From NCBI GenBank assembly GCA_039944535.1, contig JBDUYP010000024.1, forward strand, positions 148,942-212,941: 64,000 bases of DNA, read 5' to 3'. Made by a program: the position numbers and the translations under genes. Under the pieces are notes generated by a model. That model searched no databases, was not told where the DNA came from, and saw only the letters and a list, made by a program, of their open reading frames with translations. This document shows positions 1 to 7,962 of this stretch, piece after piece; within the stretch, counting starts at the first letter, position 1, and every line of letters starts with the position of its first letter. Source of the stretch: JAMZMI01 sp039944535 (GTDB taxonomy: Bacteria > Bacteroidota > Bacteroidia > Cytophagales > Cyclobacteriaceae).

Positions 1-347
1 TTTATCCTAAAGACAACACACCGGGATGTACGGCCGAATCGTGCGACTTGCGCGACAATTACGAAAGATTTCTGAAGCTGGGGTACGAAGTAATTGGTGT
101 AAGTACAGATAGTGCCAGGTCACACAGAAAATTCATAGACAAATTTGAACTTCCTTTTTCACTTGTTGCAGATGAAGACAAATCCGTTCACGAAAAGTAC
201 GGCACCTGGCAGGAAAAACAAATGTATGGCCGCAAATACATGGGGACTGTGAGAACAACATTTATCATTGACGAAGAAGGCGTAATATCTGAAGTGATAG
301 GAAAAGTAAAAACCAAAGCACACACAGCTCAAATATTGGGTGAGTAA
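1..347 (+). CDS. bcp: Peroxiredoxin, Bcp/PrxQ type (5' end outside window)
   Basis: Thiol peroxidase that reduces hydrogen peroxide and organic hydroperoxides. The frame is already open at position 3 and reads YPKDNTPGCTAESCDLRDNY, so the true start lies upstream of the window. The peroxidatic cysteine is in PGCT and a second cysteine five residues later (C-T-A-E-S-C) fits the resolving cysteine of atypical 2-Cys Bcp/PrxQ enzymes. The remainder has the usual family blocks: GVSTDS, a fast-substitution middle part, the TFIIDEEG strand and a C-terminal helix (KTKAHTAQILGE). It is probably cytoplasmic. The family assignment is firm; only about 115 residues of the expected 150 are visible. Confidence 0.93.
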   Translation, partial: YPKDNTPGCTAESCDLRDNYERFLKLGYEVIGVSTDSARSHRKFIDKFELPFSLVADEDKSVHEKYGTWQEKQMYGRKYMGTVRTTFIIDEEGVISEVIGKVKTKAHTAQILGE

Positions 348-553
348 AGGTGTCACCTCTTTAACTATCGAGAGATGACCCGTCATTCCAATTTCTGTAG
401 CAAAGTAAAGAATTACGGAATCTTGTCATCTACAGAAAATCGAATAGTCTCTCTTAGGGCTTGAAGAATACACTAAAAGCCATTCAGAAACGATCAGATC
501 GTAAGACTCGAGAGCAGGGCTTTACCTCAGCCTAGTTGAACTGAGAATCTCAA

Positions 554-602
554 CATAGAAAGCAAACCAAATATGCACGGGTCTTGTTTTTTGCTTTCTA
601 TG
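554..602. promoter_or_regulatory. Perfect 13-bp inverted repeat upstream of the aminotransferase gene
   Basis: Arms CATAGAAAGCAAA (554-566) and TTTGCTTTCTATG (590-602) are exact reverse complements around a 23-nt loop. The right arm contains a TTG (591-593) that stands 19 bp before CACCTTTG (613-620), a 7/8 match to the Bacteroidota -7 element TAnnTTTG. Initiation would then fall almost on the ATG at 625. The repeat could be an operator over the -33 region or the terminator-like end of an upstream transcript; no long T run follows it. Confidence 0.4.
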
Positions 603-624
603 CAAACCTGCCCACCTTTGCCAC

Positions 625-1809
625 ATGATTTCAAACCGAGAACTCTTCCTTAAAAACCTTGCGCAAACGACCGACTTTCCTCTGCTTATAGAGATAGAAA
701 AGGCAAAAGGTATCTACATGTATGGACCCAAAGGAGAAGAGTATATCGATCTTATTTCTGGAATTGGGGTGAGCAACGTTGGTCATGGCCACCCTAAAGT
801 GATACAAGCTGTTAAAGATCAGGCGGAAAAATACATGCACCTGATGGTTTATGGAGAGTTTGTGCAGAGTCCGCAGGTTAAACTTGCTGAAGCTTTGGTC
901 GCTACGCTTCCAGATCCACTTTCGTCCATCTATCTGGTAAACTCAGGAAGTGAGGCCGTGGAAGGTGCATTGAAGTTGGCTAAAAGATATACAGGAAAGT
1001 CAAACATCATCTCCTGTGTAGATGCTTACCACGGGTCTTCACATGGCGCCCTCTCCGCCGGGGGCAATGAGACATTCAAGCAGAATTATCGACCGCTGGT
1101 ACCAGGGTTTTCTAATATCCAATTCAACAACACTGAAGACTTAAATCAAATTGACGAGCAGACAGCCGGAGTGATCATAGAAACTGTGCAAGGTGAAGCG
1201 GGCATCAGAGTGGCTCACCCTGATTACTTCAAACAAGTAAAAGCCAGATGCGAAGAAGTAGGTGCCCTGCTTATTCTCGATGAAATACAAGCTGGATTTG
1301 GTCGTACAGGTACTTTTTGGGCTTTTGAGCAATACGGCATAGTTCCGGATATTATAGTAAGTGCCAAAGGTATGGGTGGAGGTATGCCCATCGGCTGCTT
1401 TATCAGTTCAGGTGAAATAATGGGTGCACTGAAAGAAAATCCCATCCTTGGACATATCACTACTTTTGGTGGGCACCCTGTAAGCTCGGCTGCCGCTCTT
1501 GCCACTATTGGCATCATTCATGAAGAGAACCTTCTAAGCCAGGTTGAGAAAAAAGCCGAGTTATTCCGATCAATACTGCAACACCCTCGCATTAAAGGAA
1601 TCCGAAACAAGGGACTTATGATGGCTGTGGAGTTTGAGTCTTTTGATGTATTGAAGGCCATCATTGACAAGGCGATTGAATTGGGCGTAGTGACCGACTG
1701 GTTCCTCTTTTGTGACAACTCTATGAGAATAGCCCCGCCCCTCATCATCACCGAAGATGAAATAAAAAAAGCCTGCAAGGTGATCCTGCAGGCTATTGAT
1801 TCCATTTGA
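625..1809 (+). CDS. Class III PLP-dependent aminotransferase (acetylornithine/ornithine aminotransferase-like)
   Basis: A 394-residue enzyme of the omega-aminotransferase family, transferring an amino group from an omega- or alpha-amino donor to a keto acid. Visible family blocks are the phosphate-binding loop NSGSEAVEGALKLAKRYTGK, the cofactor aspartate in ILDEIQAGFGRTG, the Schiff-base lysine at about K248 in SAKGMGGGMPIGC, and TTFGGHPVSSAAALA. It is full length for the family. No biosynthetic neighbours define the substrate: the closest pathway genes, for histidine, are 6 kb away on the other strand. Many Bacteroidota carry this protein as a generic aspartate aminotransferase family member. 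Class is certain; substrate is unknown. Confidence 0.9.
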   Translation: MISNRELFLKNLAQTTDFPLLIEIEKAKGIYMYGPKGEEYIDLISGIGVSNVGHGHPKVIQAVKDQAEKYMHLMVYGEFVQSPQVKLAEALVATLPDPLSSIYLVNSGSEAVEGALKLAKRYTGKSNIISCVDAYHGSSHGALSAGGNETFKQNYRPLVPGFSNIQFNNTEDLNQIDEQTAGVIIETVQGEAGIRVAHPDYFKQVKARCEEVGALLILDEIQAGFGRTGTFWAFEQYGIVPDIIVSAKGMGGGMPIGCFISSGEIMGALKENPILGHITTFGGHPVSSAAALATIGIIHEENLLSQVEKKAELFRSILQHPRIKGIRNKGLMMAVEFESFDVLKAIIDKAIELGVVTDWFLFCDNSMRIAPPLIITEDEIKKACKVILQAIDSI

Positions 1810-1820
1810 TAGATTTTTTA

Positions 1821-2993
1821 TCAGAGTAGATTCTCAAGCTCAAGGGAAACTTTCTTTATCTCGCTTCCCGCTTTCACTTCGAGTTCCACGGTGGTTTCTG
1901 GAACCTTGAGCATATCCTCAATCTCGATAAGAGTCATATCACCAACCGATTTACCATTTATGCTAATCAGTTCGTCTCCCGACTGAATACCGGCCTGTTT
2001 TGCAGGGCCTTCTGGCTGTACCTGATGGATCATAACTTTGCTCATATCCTTGCTCATCTGCACATCCAGCCCACTGCAGTTAACGAAAAATTCACCATCA
2101 ATGCTTCCATTTGGCTCGAAGTAGAGCTTCTTCCCGCTGTAATCAAATGTGATATTGAATCTACTCAACACTTTGTTGCCAACGATTCCCGCCACTTTCT
2201 TATCTCCCTGGAGGCCTGACTCAACCTGACTGATGCCAATTGGCAGGTCTGTGAATTCATAAAAACCGAAATCGAGCAACCTTATTCGTCCTTCATAATG
2301 TTTGGTTTCTTTCTCTCCCAATCCTTTCACCAAATAAGAATAATGATTCCCCGTCTTCTTGATAATATCTTTCTGTTTGGCAAATGGTGTATTGAAATCC
2401 ATTGAAGTGCCTGCACCTGTATTTATGCAAAAAGCACCGCTTACCTCCTGGTCGTTGTTTAGAACTACGGTTGCCTCAATGGTAGGAATGGCGTTATGAA
2501 GCTTGAAAGGCACCTTCTCTCCTTTTTTAGGGAATTTATCAAAATCGTAAACTTCCAAACGCATTTCATCATAGTTGAGCCTAACCACGTGGTGATGCAT
2601 GAGATCATAACCAATGATACCGTCTATCTTTCTTCCTATGCTTATGGCCAGGTGACTCAAATCAAAAGCCTCAATACTGACATTGGACTCTAGCTTGATA
2701 TCACCCATTTCAATTTTATTATGCTTGATCTTAGCGCCCTGAATCGATCCTTGCGCACCGGCAACAGATTCCTTATGGGACATGTCGAGTTTCAATTTTT
2801 TAGCCGCTTCCACATCTATCACCGTAATGCCTGAACCGGAATCGAAAATAAAATCCAAAGGCTCTGAACCATCTACTTTCAATGCTACGAAAATATGGTC
2901 ACCATAGAGCTCCATAGGTGCAGTGGCCACAGGGGTCTGAGCGTGTAACTGCATAGTGAAAAGCAATGCACCAAAAACAATCAACTTTTTCAT
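1821..2993 (-). CDS. Secreted retropepsin-like aspartic protease with C-terminal PDZ domain
   Basis: A 390-residue exported protein with signal peptide MKKLIVFGALLFTMQLHAQ. Two retropepsin-like lobes follow. The first carries the catalytic-type motif FDSGSG (about residues 50-55). The second has INTGAG, so an Asn sits where Asp is expected. A PDZ domain at about residues 300-390 (QVQPEGPAKQAGIQSGDELISINGK) suggests recognition of protein C termini. It is probably periplasmic. The gene stands alone, convergent with the aminotransferase gene and divergent from the nucleoside phosphorylase gene. Family resemblance is good. Catalytic competence is uncertain because of the Asp-to-Asn change, although retropepsin-like proteins with one functional Asp can act as dimers. 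Confidence 0.8.
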   Translation of the reverse strand: MKKLIVFGALLFTMQLHAQTPVATAPMELYGDHIFVALKVDGSEPLDFIFDSGSGITVIDVEAAKKLKLDMSHKESVAGAQGSIQGAKIKHNKIEMGDIKLESNVSIEAFDLSHLAISIGRKIDGIIGYDLMHHHVVRLNYDEMRLEVYDFDKFPKKGEKVPFKLHNAIPTIEATVVLNNDQEVSGAFCINTGAGTSMDFNTPFAKQKDIIKKTGNHYSYLVKGLGEKETKHYEGRIRLLDFGFYEFTDLPIGISQVESGLQGDKKVAGIVGNKVLSRFNITFDYSGKKLYFEPNGSIDGEFFVNCSGLDVQMSKDMSKVMIHQVQPEGPAKQAGIQSGDELISINGKSVGDMTLIEIEDMLKVPETTVELEVKAGSEIKKVSLELENLL

Positions 2994-3146
2994 ATTAGTC
3001 TTTTTATTTAGTCGTGATCTATTCGAATGAATAATGCAAATGTTATAACCTTTACATATCGCATAATATCCTTTCCGAATCAGTCACCAATTTAAATCTT
3101 TAAGCCCAAATAGGGTATATTTTCAGAATAGAATATAAATCAAGCC

Positions 3147-3959
3147 ATGCTCAAAAAAGTAGAACAAGCAACCGAATATTTAAAGCAACAAGGATTTGAA
3201 GCAGCCGAAACAGGCATCATCTTAGGCACAGGACTGGGTGGCCTCATCGATCAAATAGATATCATTAAGTCCGTGGCATATACAGAAATACCGCACTTTC
3301 CTGTGAGCACGGTTGAGTTTCACAAAGGCAAGTTGATTTATGGTAAGCTTGAAGGTAAAACAATCATAGCCATGCAAGGTCGCTTCCACTATTATGAAGG
3401 CTACTCCATGGCAGAGGTGGTGATGCCAGTGAGGGTCATGCACAGGTTGGGTATCAAACAGCTACTGATCTCAAATGCTGCTGGCTCCATGAATTTAAGT
3501 TGGAAAAAAGGCGAACTGATGCTTATAGAAGACCACATCAACCTGCAGCCAGACAGCCCCCTTCGTGGCAATGACGCGGCTAGCTTTGGCCCGATTTTCA
3601 CCGATATGAGTCAGCCCTACGATACGGGGATGAACGATGACCTGACCCTGGCAGCATCTCAGCTAAATATTACATTAAACAAAGGCGTGTATGTATCCGT
3701 AGCTGGCCCCAACCTGGAGACCAAAGCCGAGTATCGTTTCCTAAGAAATGCTGGGGCAGACGCTGTGGGCATGTCCACCGTACCTGAGGTAATAGCCGCA
3801 AATCAGCTCGGTTTACCTACGGCCGCAATTTCAGTTCTCACCGACGATTGCGATCCTGACAACCTAAAGCCTGTGGATATAAATGATATTATTCAAACTG
3901 CCACGGTTGCTGAGAAAGACCTCATCGCCATTATAAAAGCCTATCTAAAATCTAAATAA
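3147..3959 (+). CDS. punA: Purine nucleoside phosphorylase (inosine/guanosine type)
   Basis: Phosphorolysis of inosine, guanosine and their deoxy forms to the free base and (deoxy)ribose-1-phosphate; purine salvage, cytoplasmic. It has 270 residues, normal for trimeric PNP. Characteristic blocks are the N-terminal GIILGTGLGG phosphate loop, MQGRFHYYEGYSMAEVVMPV, NAAGSMN and EDHINLQPDSPLRG, plus the base-recognition region VAGPNLETKAEYRF with AVGMSTVPEVIAA. A nitroreductase-family gene begins 7 bp downstream on the same strand, so the two are probably co-transcribed. The start ATG is preceded by an A-rich stretch, as is common here. The assignment is secure. Confidence 0.95.
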   Translation: MLKKVEQATEYLKQQGFEAAETGIILGTGLGGLIDQIDIIKSVAYTEIPHFPVSTVEFHKGKLIYGKLEGKTIIAMQGRFHYYEGYSMAEVVMPVRVMHRLGIKQLLISNAAGSMNLSWKKGELMLIEDHINLQPDSPLRGNDAASFGPIFTDMSQPYDTGMNDDLTLAASQLNITLNKGVYVSVAGPNLETKAEYRFLRNAGADAVGMSTVPEVIAANQLGLPTAAISVLTDDCDPDNLKPVDINDIIQTATVAEKDLIAIIKAYLKSK

Positions 3960-3966
3960 CAGAAAT

Positions 3967-4644
3967 ATGGAAAAGGTGAAAAAAGGAGGACATTACCATA
4001 CTCCCTACACCCCACTAGCCTACACTGACCAGGAAATAAAAAATGCGTCAGAATCCTATTATTCCCTTATGGATAAGAGAAGGACGGTCCGGGATATATC
4101 TGATCGACCAGTTGACCGGTCGGTCATTGAAACCATCATCAAAACAGCTTCTTCAGCACCGTCCGGTGCTCACAAGCAGCCATGGACTTTTTGTGCAATC
4201 TCCGATATGGACATCAAAAAACAGATTCGCGAAGCAGCAGAAAAAGAAGAGTATGAAAGCTACAATGGACGCATGAGTGAGCGATGGTTGAAAGATCTCG
4301 AACCCATCGGAACAGATCACAACAAGCCGTTTTTAGAAGAAGCGCCCTGGTTAATTGTGGTTTTCAAAAGGGTGTACGAACAAGAGGATGGTGAAAAACA
4401 AAACAATTACTACGTGAATGAATCTGTGGGTATCGCGTGTGGCTTCCTGATCACGGCCATTCACAATGCAGGATTGGTCACGTTGACTCACACTCCTTCT
4501 CCTATGAACTTTCTCACCAAAATTTTAGGAAGACCTGAAAACGAAAGACCCTTTCTACTGCTCCCTGTCGGTATACCTAAAAAAGACGCATTGGTGCCAG
4601 ACCTAAAGCGTAAAGAATTGGATGAGGTCGCAATCTTTTACTGA
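3967..4644 (+). CDS. Nitroreductase-family flavoprotein, iodotyrosine deiodinase-like
   Basis: A 225-residue FMN-dependent oxidoreductase. The N-terminal FMN site reads RRTVRDISDRPVDRSVIETI followed by TASSAPSGAHKQPWTF, and the C-terminal half has NYYVNESVGIACGFLI and TLTHTPSPMNFL. From memory this block order matches the iodotyrosine deiodinase (IYD) branch, including the lid segment around EYESYNGRMSERWLKDLEPIG (Glu, Tyr) and a following Lys (HNKPFLEEAP), where IYD binds the zwitterion of a halotyrosine. Reductive dehalogenation of halotyrosines is therefore the best guess, and generic nitroreductase activity the fallback. It is the second gene of a putative pair with punA. Confidence 0.8.
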   Translation: MEKVKKGGHYHTPYTPLAYTDQEIKNASESYYSLMDKRRTVRDISDRPVDRSVIETIIKTASSAPSGAHKQPWTFCAISDMDIKKQIREAAEKEEYESYNGRMSERWLKDLEPIGTDHNKPFLEEAPWLIVVFKRVYEQEDGEKQNNYYVNESVGIACGFLITAIHNAGLVTLTHTPSPMNFLTKILGRPENERPFLLLPVGIPKKDALVPDLKRKELDEVAIFY

Positions 4645-4783
4645 TATGGCAGGATTATGATGCTTTATGGCAGGATTGTGTTTTGAAAAAACTTCATAAA
4701 AACACATTCACGGCCCATTTTGGATTTTTTTGGCAGAAAACTAAAATACTGCCAAGGCGAATATTGGCAGTAATCGAAAGTCA

Positions 4784-4820
4784 TTTGGCAGATTTTAGAA
4801 TCAAAAGCACCCTACTTTTG
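4784..4820 (+). promoter_or_regulatory. Putative promoter of an intergenic small RNA
   Basis: TACTTTTG at 4813-4820 is an exact match to the Bacteroidota -7 element TAnnTTTG. A TTTG at 4784-4787 is a possible -33 element, though the 25-bp gap is longer than the usual 19-21. Initiation would be expected near 4825, about 115 bp upstream of the next start codon and directly before two hairpins. Confidence 0.4.
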
Positions 4821-4825
4821 GGTTA

Positions 4826-4904
4826 ATAAGTTTCTGAGATAGCTCAGAAATCTTGTCTATAGCTGGTTGGGACCCTGACGGAAACGTCAGGGTTTATTTT
4901 TTTA
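4826..4904 (+). ncRNA. Candidate small RNA (two hairpins, about 79 nt)
   Basis: Between the TACTTTTG element and the T run lie two perfect stems. The first is TTTCTGAG-ATAG-CTCAGAAA (about 4831-4850). The second is the 9-bp terminator hairpin ACCCTGACG-GAAA-CGTCAGGGT (4872-4893) followed by TTATTTTTTT. About 20 nt between them could be single stranded. It could be a stand-alone sRNA or an attenuated leader of the secreted-protein gene that starts at 4940. I recognise no known RNA family. Confidence 0.45.
4872..4904 (+). terminator. Intrinsic terminator
   Basis: Perfect 9-bp stem (ACCCTGACG / CGTCAGGGT) with a GAAA tetraloop followed by TTATTTTTTT. It ends the putative small RNA and lies 36 bp before the next start codon. 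Confidence 0.85.
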
Positions 4905-4939
4905 AGCAAATGAGTAAATTGCTGCCAAACCCCTAAAAG

Positions 4940-5560
4940 ATGAAACCCACTACAGCATTACTCGCCTTACTTATTTCCTGTTCACTTTTCGCCCAAAATG
5001 GAAACTCCATTGAAATCCTTGACAGTGGCAAAAAGAAATTTCCAGTAGAATCAGGAAAGATCACCTACACCATTGATGGCACTGCTTCTGGACAGGCTAC
5101 CTGCTACTTCGACCGATACGGGTGGAGACAAATGCTCATCAAAGAAATCACTCTGGAACAATACGGCATCAAAAGCACCGAAAAAACAATTGTGCTCATA
5201 GACGGTGATAAGATTTTTTCGATTAATCAGAGTTCAAAGAAAGGCACCAAAAGTTCGGATCCACGTTGGAGTCAGCTGGCGGCATACAAAGAGAACAGTG
5301 AAATCCTGAGTATCGTCCTGGAAGATGATGGCGGCACAAAAGGAAAAGACTCTACGCTGGTTGGAAAGCCCGTACAACTCTGGACCTTCAGCAAAGGGCT
5401 CGTAAAGTCTGCCTACGTCTGGAACGGATTGAACCTGATGGAAACCAAATCTGCCGGCAAGTTGGCCTACAAGATGACTGCAACAGATTTTATGGAATCC
5501 AAAATAGACGAATCAGTGTTTGTACTGCCAAACGAAATAGAGTGGGTTGACCTTAATTGA
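4940..5560 (+). CDS. Secreted protein of unknown function
   Basis: A 206-residue protein with signal peptide MKPTTALLALLISCSLFAQ. The mature part is rich in beta-strand-like segments (KITYTIDGTASGQATCYFDR, KTIVLIDGDKIFSINQSSKK, GKPVQLWTFSKGLVKSAYVWNG), loosely like LolA/outer-membrane-lipoprotein-sorting folds, but no diagnostic motif is visible. Expected location is the periplasm. The gene follows the candidate small RNA and terminator, which could act as its leader. Its last 8 bases overlap tail to tail with the flavoprotein gene on the other strand. Confidence 0.75.
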   Translation: MKPTTALLALLISCSLFAQNGNSIEILDSGKKKFPVESGKITYTIDGTASGQATCYFDRYGWRQMLIKEITLEQYGIKSTEKTIVLIDGDKIFSINQSSKKGTKSSDPRWSQLAAYKENSEILSIVLEDDGGTKGKDSTLVGKPVQLWTFSKGLVKSAYVWNGLNLMETKSAGKLAYKMTATDFMESKIDESVFVLPNEIEWVDLN

Positions 5561-7037
5561 CGATCAGATCTGAGTACCCATCTCCACTAAAGGTCTTGCA
5601 TGTCATGGCATTTCGCAATACGGCTGGTTTCAACATAGACTTACCAAGGAGCATACGCCCGCACTCTTGTATGCCTTCTATAATGGAAGGATGAGGATGA
5701 ATCAATTCGGCAAGTTCGTGAATACCAGTATCCATTGATATAAGTAAAGCCACAGCCTGAATAGCGCTGGAGGCATGCTCTCCTACCACCCGCATTCCAA
5801 GGATTTTCATCTTATCATCATTGGTAACCAGAATCTTGATGAAGCCCTGCGTATTTCGCATGGCGATGGCTCTAGGGATGCAAGAGTAGTCTATACTCAC
5901 AACTTTATAGTCAAGCCCCTTTTGTTGAGCCTGGATTTCGTTCATACCAACACCGGCTACCTCTGGATGCAAAAACATGATCGTTGAAATGTTCTCATAT
6001 ATAAGATCACGCTCCGGCTTGCCATAAATGCGCTCTATCGCAAAGCGACCTTCCAACTCCCCTACATTTACCAAAGAGATATCGGCCGTGATATCTCCTA
6101 CTGCAAAGATATTCGGCACAGTGGTCTGAGTAAGGTCATCTTTGATTCCGCGATTATCTATCTCCACTTTGACAGATTCGTCGAACAGGTTATCATAGTT
6201 GGGCACCCTACCAACAGATACGAGTGCCTTCTCAACTCTAAAAACCTCCTTGGAGCCATCTGTATATTCTAATGTATAAACGACCATCTCACTCTCAACC
6301 TTCATATCGATAAGCTTGGAATTGCGATGTATCAGAACATTCTTGGCTTCCAAATTGCGCTCAATTACACGAACCACATCTTCGTCCTCAAAAGGCAGTA
6401 TGCGATCCCCTTTATCAATCAAATGCACTTTGGTGTTGCCAAAATTTGAAAATATCGTAGCAAACTCACAGCCAATCACCCCGGCTCCTACTATCACGAT
6501 GCTCTTAGGGAAATCCTCAAGCTTGTCTAGCCCATCGCTGGTAAAAACATGCTCCTCATCAATAGGAAGGGTGGGCAACTTCCGTGGTGTACTTCCGGTA
6601 GCTAATATGATGTAATCAGCCTCTATTTTCCTACTGCCGTTGACTGTTTTGATCTCCACCTCATGCTCGCCAATCACTTTGGCATTTCCGTGAACAAAAT
6701 CCAGATGGTTGTCATTGCCGGATACATTGATATTTTGCATGTGGTGCTCCAGCTGTTCCATCCGCTCGTTCACAGCTTCACGCACTTCCGCTTTAATATT
6801 TTGAAAACTAAAATCCGTATTAGGCAAGTTAAAAGCCCTGTTGTGCTTGCGCAATGAAGCAGCTTCTCTACTAAGCTCCCACCATGTTTTGCTCCACAGT
6901 GCACCATGATGAATTCCCGCTCCGCCAAGTTGCTTTTTTTCAATGAGTAAAACTTTCTTATGAAAATCAACGGCCCGCATAGCAGCGGCATAGCCAGCAG
7001 GTCCAGCGCCAATTACGCATACATCATATTTATCCAT
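5553..7037 (-). CDS. FAD/NAD(P) oxidoreductase, SthA/dihydrolipoyl-dehydrogenase family without the redox cysteines
   Basis: A 494-residue flavoprotein. The N-terminal FAD site is GAGPAGYAAAMRA; a second dinucleotide site is VIVGAGVIGCEFA; the FAD-contacting block is NIFAVGDIT; a C-terminal dimerisation domain carries HPHPSIIEGIQE. Where lipoamide dehydrogenases have GGTCLNxGCxPSK, this protein reads GGAGIHHGALWSK: both redox-active cysteines are missing. That favours an NAD(P)H-dependent reaction at flavin alone, as in the soluble pyridine nucleotide transhydrogenase SthA, over dithiol chemistry. It is cytoplasmic and not located near 2-oxoacid dehydrogenase genes. Exact substrate unknown. 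Confidence 0.8.
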   Translation of the reverse strand: MDKYDVCVIGAGPAGYAAAMRAVDFHKKVLLIEKKQLGGAGIHHGALWSKTWWELSREAASLRKHNRAFNLPNTDFSFQNIKAEVREAVNERMEQLEHHMQNINVSGNDNHLDFVHGNAKVIGEHEVEIKTVNGSRKIEADYIILATGSTPRKLPTLPIDEEHVFTSDGLDKLEDFPKSIVIVGAGVIGCEFATIFSNFGNTKVHLIDKGDRILPFEDEDVVRVIERNLEAKNVLIHRNSKLIDMKVESEMVVYTLEYTDGSKEVFRVEKALVSVGRVPNYDNLFDESVKVEIDNRGIKDDLTQTTVPNIFAVGDITADISLVNVGELEGRFAIERIYGKPERDLIYENISTIMFLHPEVAGVGMNEIQAQQKGLDYKVVSIDYSCIPRAIAMRNTQGFIKILVTNDDKMKILGMRVVGEHASSAIQAVALLISMDTGIHELAELIHPHPSIIEGIQECGRMLLGKSMLKPAVLRNAMTCKTFSGDGYSDLIVN

Positions 7038-7275
7038 AGGGCAAGATTAGGTTTGTTGCAGTCATGAATCTACTGAAAATATTATTCAACATGAAGTGTT
7101 GATAGCCAGAAGAGATCAAGAAAGTGTATCATGGATCAACAAACGAGAAACACACGGCACCAAAAGCATCACCGTCTTTTCATAAAACAATGTTTAGTTC
7201 CTGCTCGGATATGGCCTCAGACTTTTTCCTAATTGACTATCTTGGCACTGCCATTTTAGCAGAATATCTCTCAGG

Positions 7276-7962
7276 ATGAACAGAACACATTTACTTATCA
7301 TAAGTGCCCTCATCATTGTCTCGTCTTCGCTAGCCAGCGCTCAGCAGCTCAACCTAATCGGTAGGACAAACATTGGGATTGGTTTCGACTACATATCTCA
7401 GGACTTTAAAGGCCTGAAAACATTTTATAGTCCTGGTGGCGGTATGGGCGTAGAAGCCGGTCTCGAAGGAGAAATCCAGAATGACCTGTTTTGGTACGGA
7501 ACTGTGGGATTCACCTATAACCTTAACTTTCACTACGAAGAAATAAACGGGCAAACCACCAAAACCTCTTACTCCTGGAATAAGAAGTTTTTCACCGGTG
7601 GCGTGAACAAATATTTTGACATCAATAACAAGTACATCGGCAATTTTTACGGTGGTGGCGGACTGATGCTAGCCATCCCCGGTATCATGAGAAGAACCAT
7701 AAACAGCACATATCAGGGAAGGATCAAATACAAGACCAGCCTGGGTCTGCTGATTCATGGCGGAGCTACCCTCACTATCACAGATAATTTCTTACTGCGC
7801 CCTGAAATCCGATATCGCTATATCAATTTCAAAGCTGAATCCTATACCCGCGGAGATGTTTCATCTCTGGAATCAGAACTCAGAAAAGCACAAGGGCAGG
7901 GACTGGATATTTCTGTTACTATCGTGAAGACAATAAAAGGAGGCGGTAGAGGAAGAAGGTAA
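7276..7962 (+). CDS. Outer-membrane beta-barrel protein
   Basis: A 228-residue exported protein with signal peptide ending SSSLASAQQ. The mature part alternates amphipathic strands with aromatic girdle residues and glycine-rich turns (NIGIGFDYISQDF, LFWYGTVGFTYNLNFHYEE, GNFYGGGGLMLAI, FLLRPEIRYRYINF), typical of 8-10-strand porin-family or OmpW-like barrels. The C-terminal tail GGGRGRR is unusually basic. Its stop codon directly abuts the end of hisIE on the opposite strand. No ligand can be inferred. Confidence 0.75.
   Translation: MNRTHLLIISALIIVSSSLASAQQLNLIGRTNIGIGFDYISQDFKGLKTFYSPGGGMGVEAGLEGEIQNDLFWYGTVGFTYNLNFHYEEINGQTTKTSYSWNKKFFTGGVNKYFDINNKYIGNFYGGGGLMLAIPGIMRRTINSTYQGRIKYKTSLGLLIHGGATLTITDNFLLRPEIRYRYINFKAESYTRGDVSSLESELRKAQGQGLDISVTIVKTIKGGGRGRR

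Larger units (their letters stand above)
4645..4928. repeat. Cluster of TGGCAG / CTGCCA motifs in an intergenic region
   Basis: Seven copies of the hexamer TGGCAG or its complement lie in 290 bp: two as ATGGCAGGATT (about 4646 and 4667), then TTGGCAG near 4730, CTGCCAA near 4749, TTGGCAG near 4764 and 4785, and CTGCCAA near 4922. The pair at 4730/4749 forms an inverted repeat (7-bp arms). The arrangement could be a multi-site operator or a decayed repeat element. No coding frame is convincing here. Confidence 0.4.
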
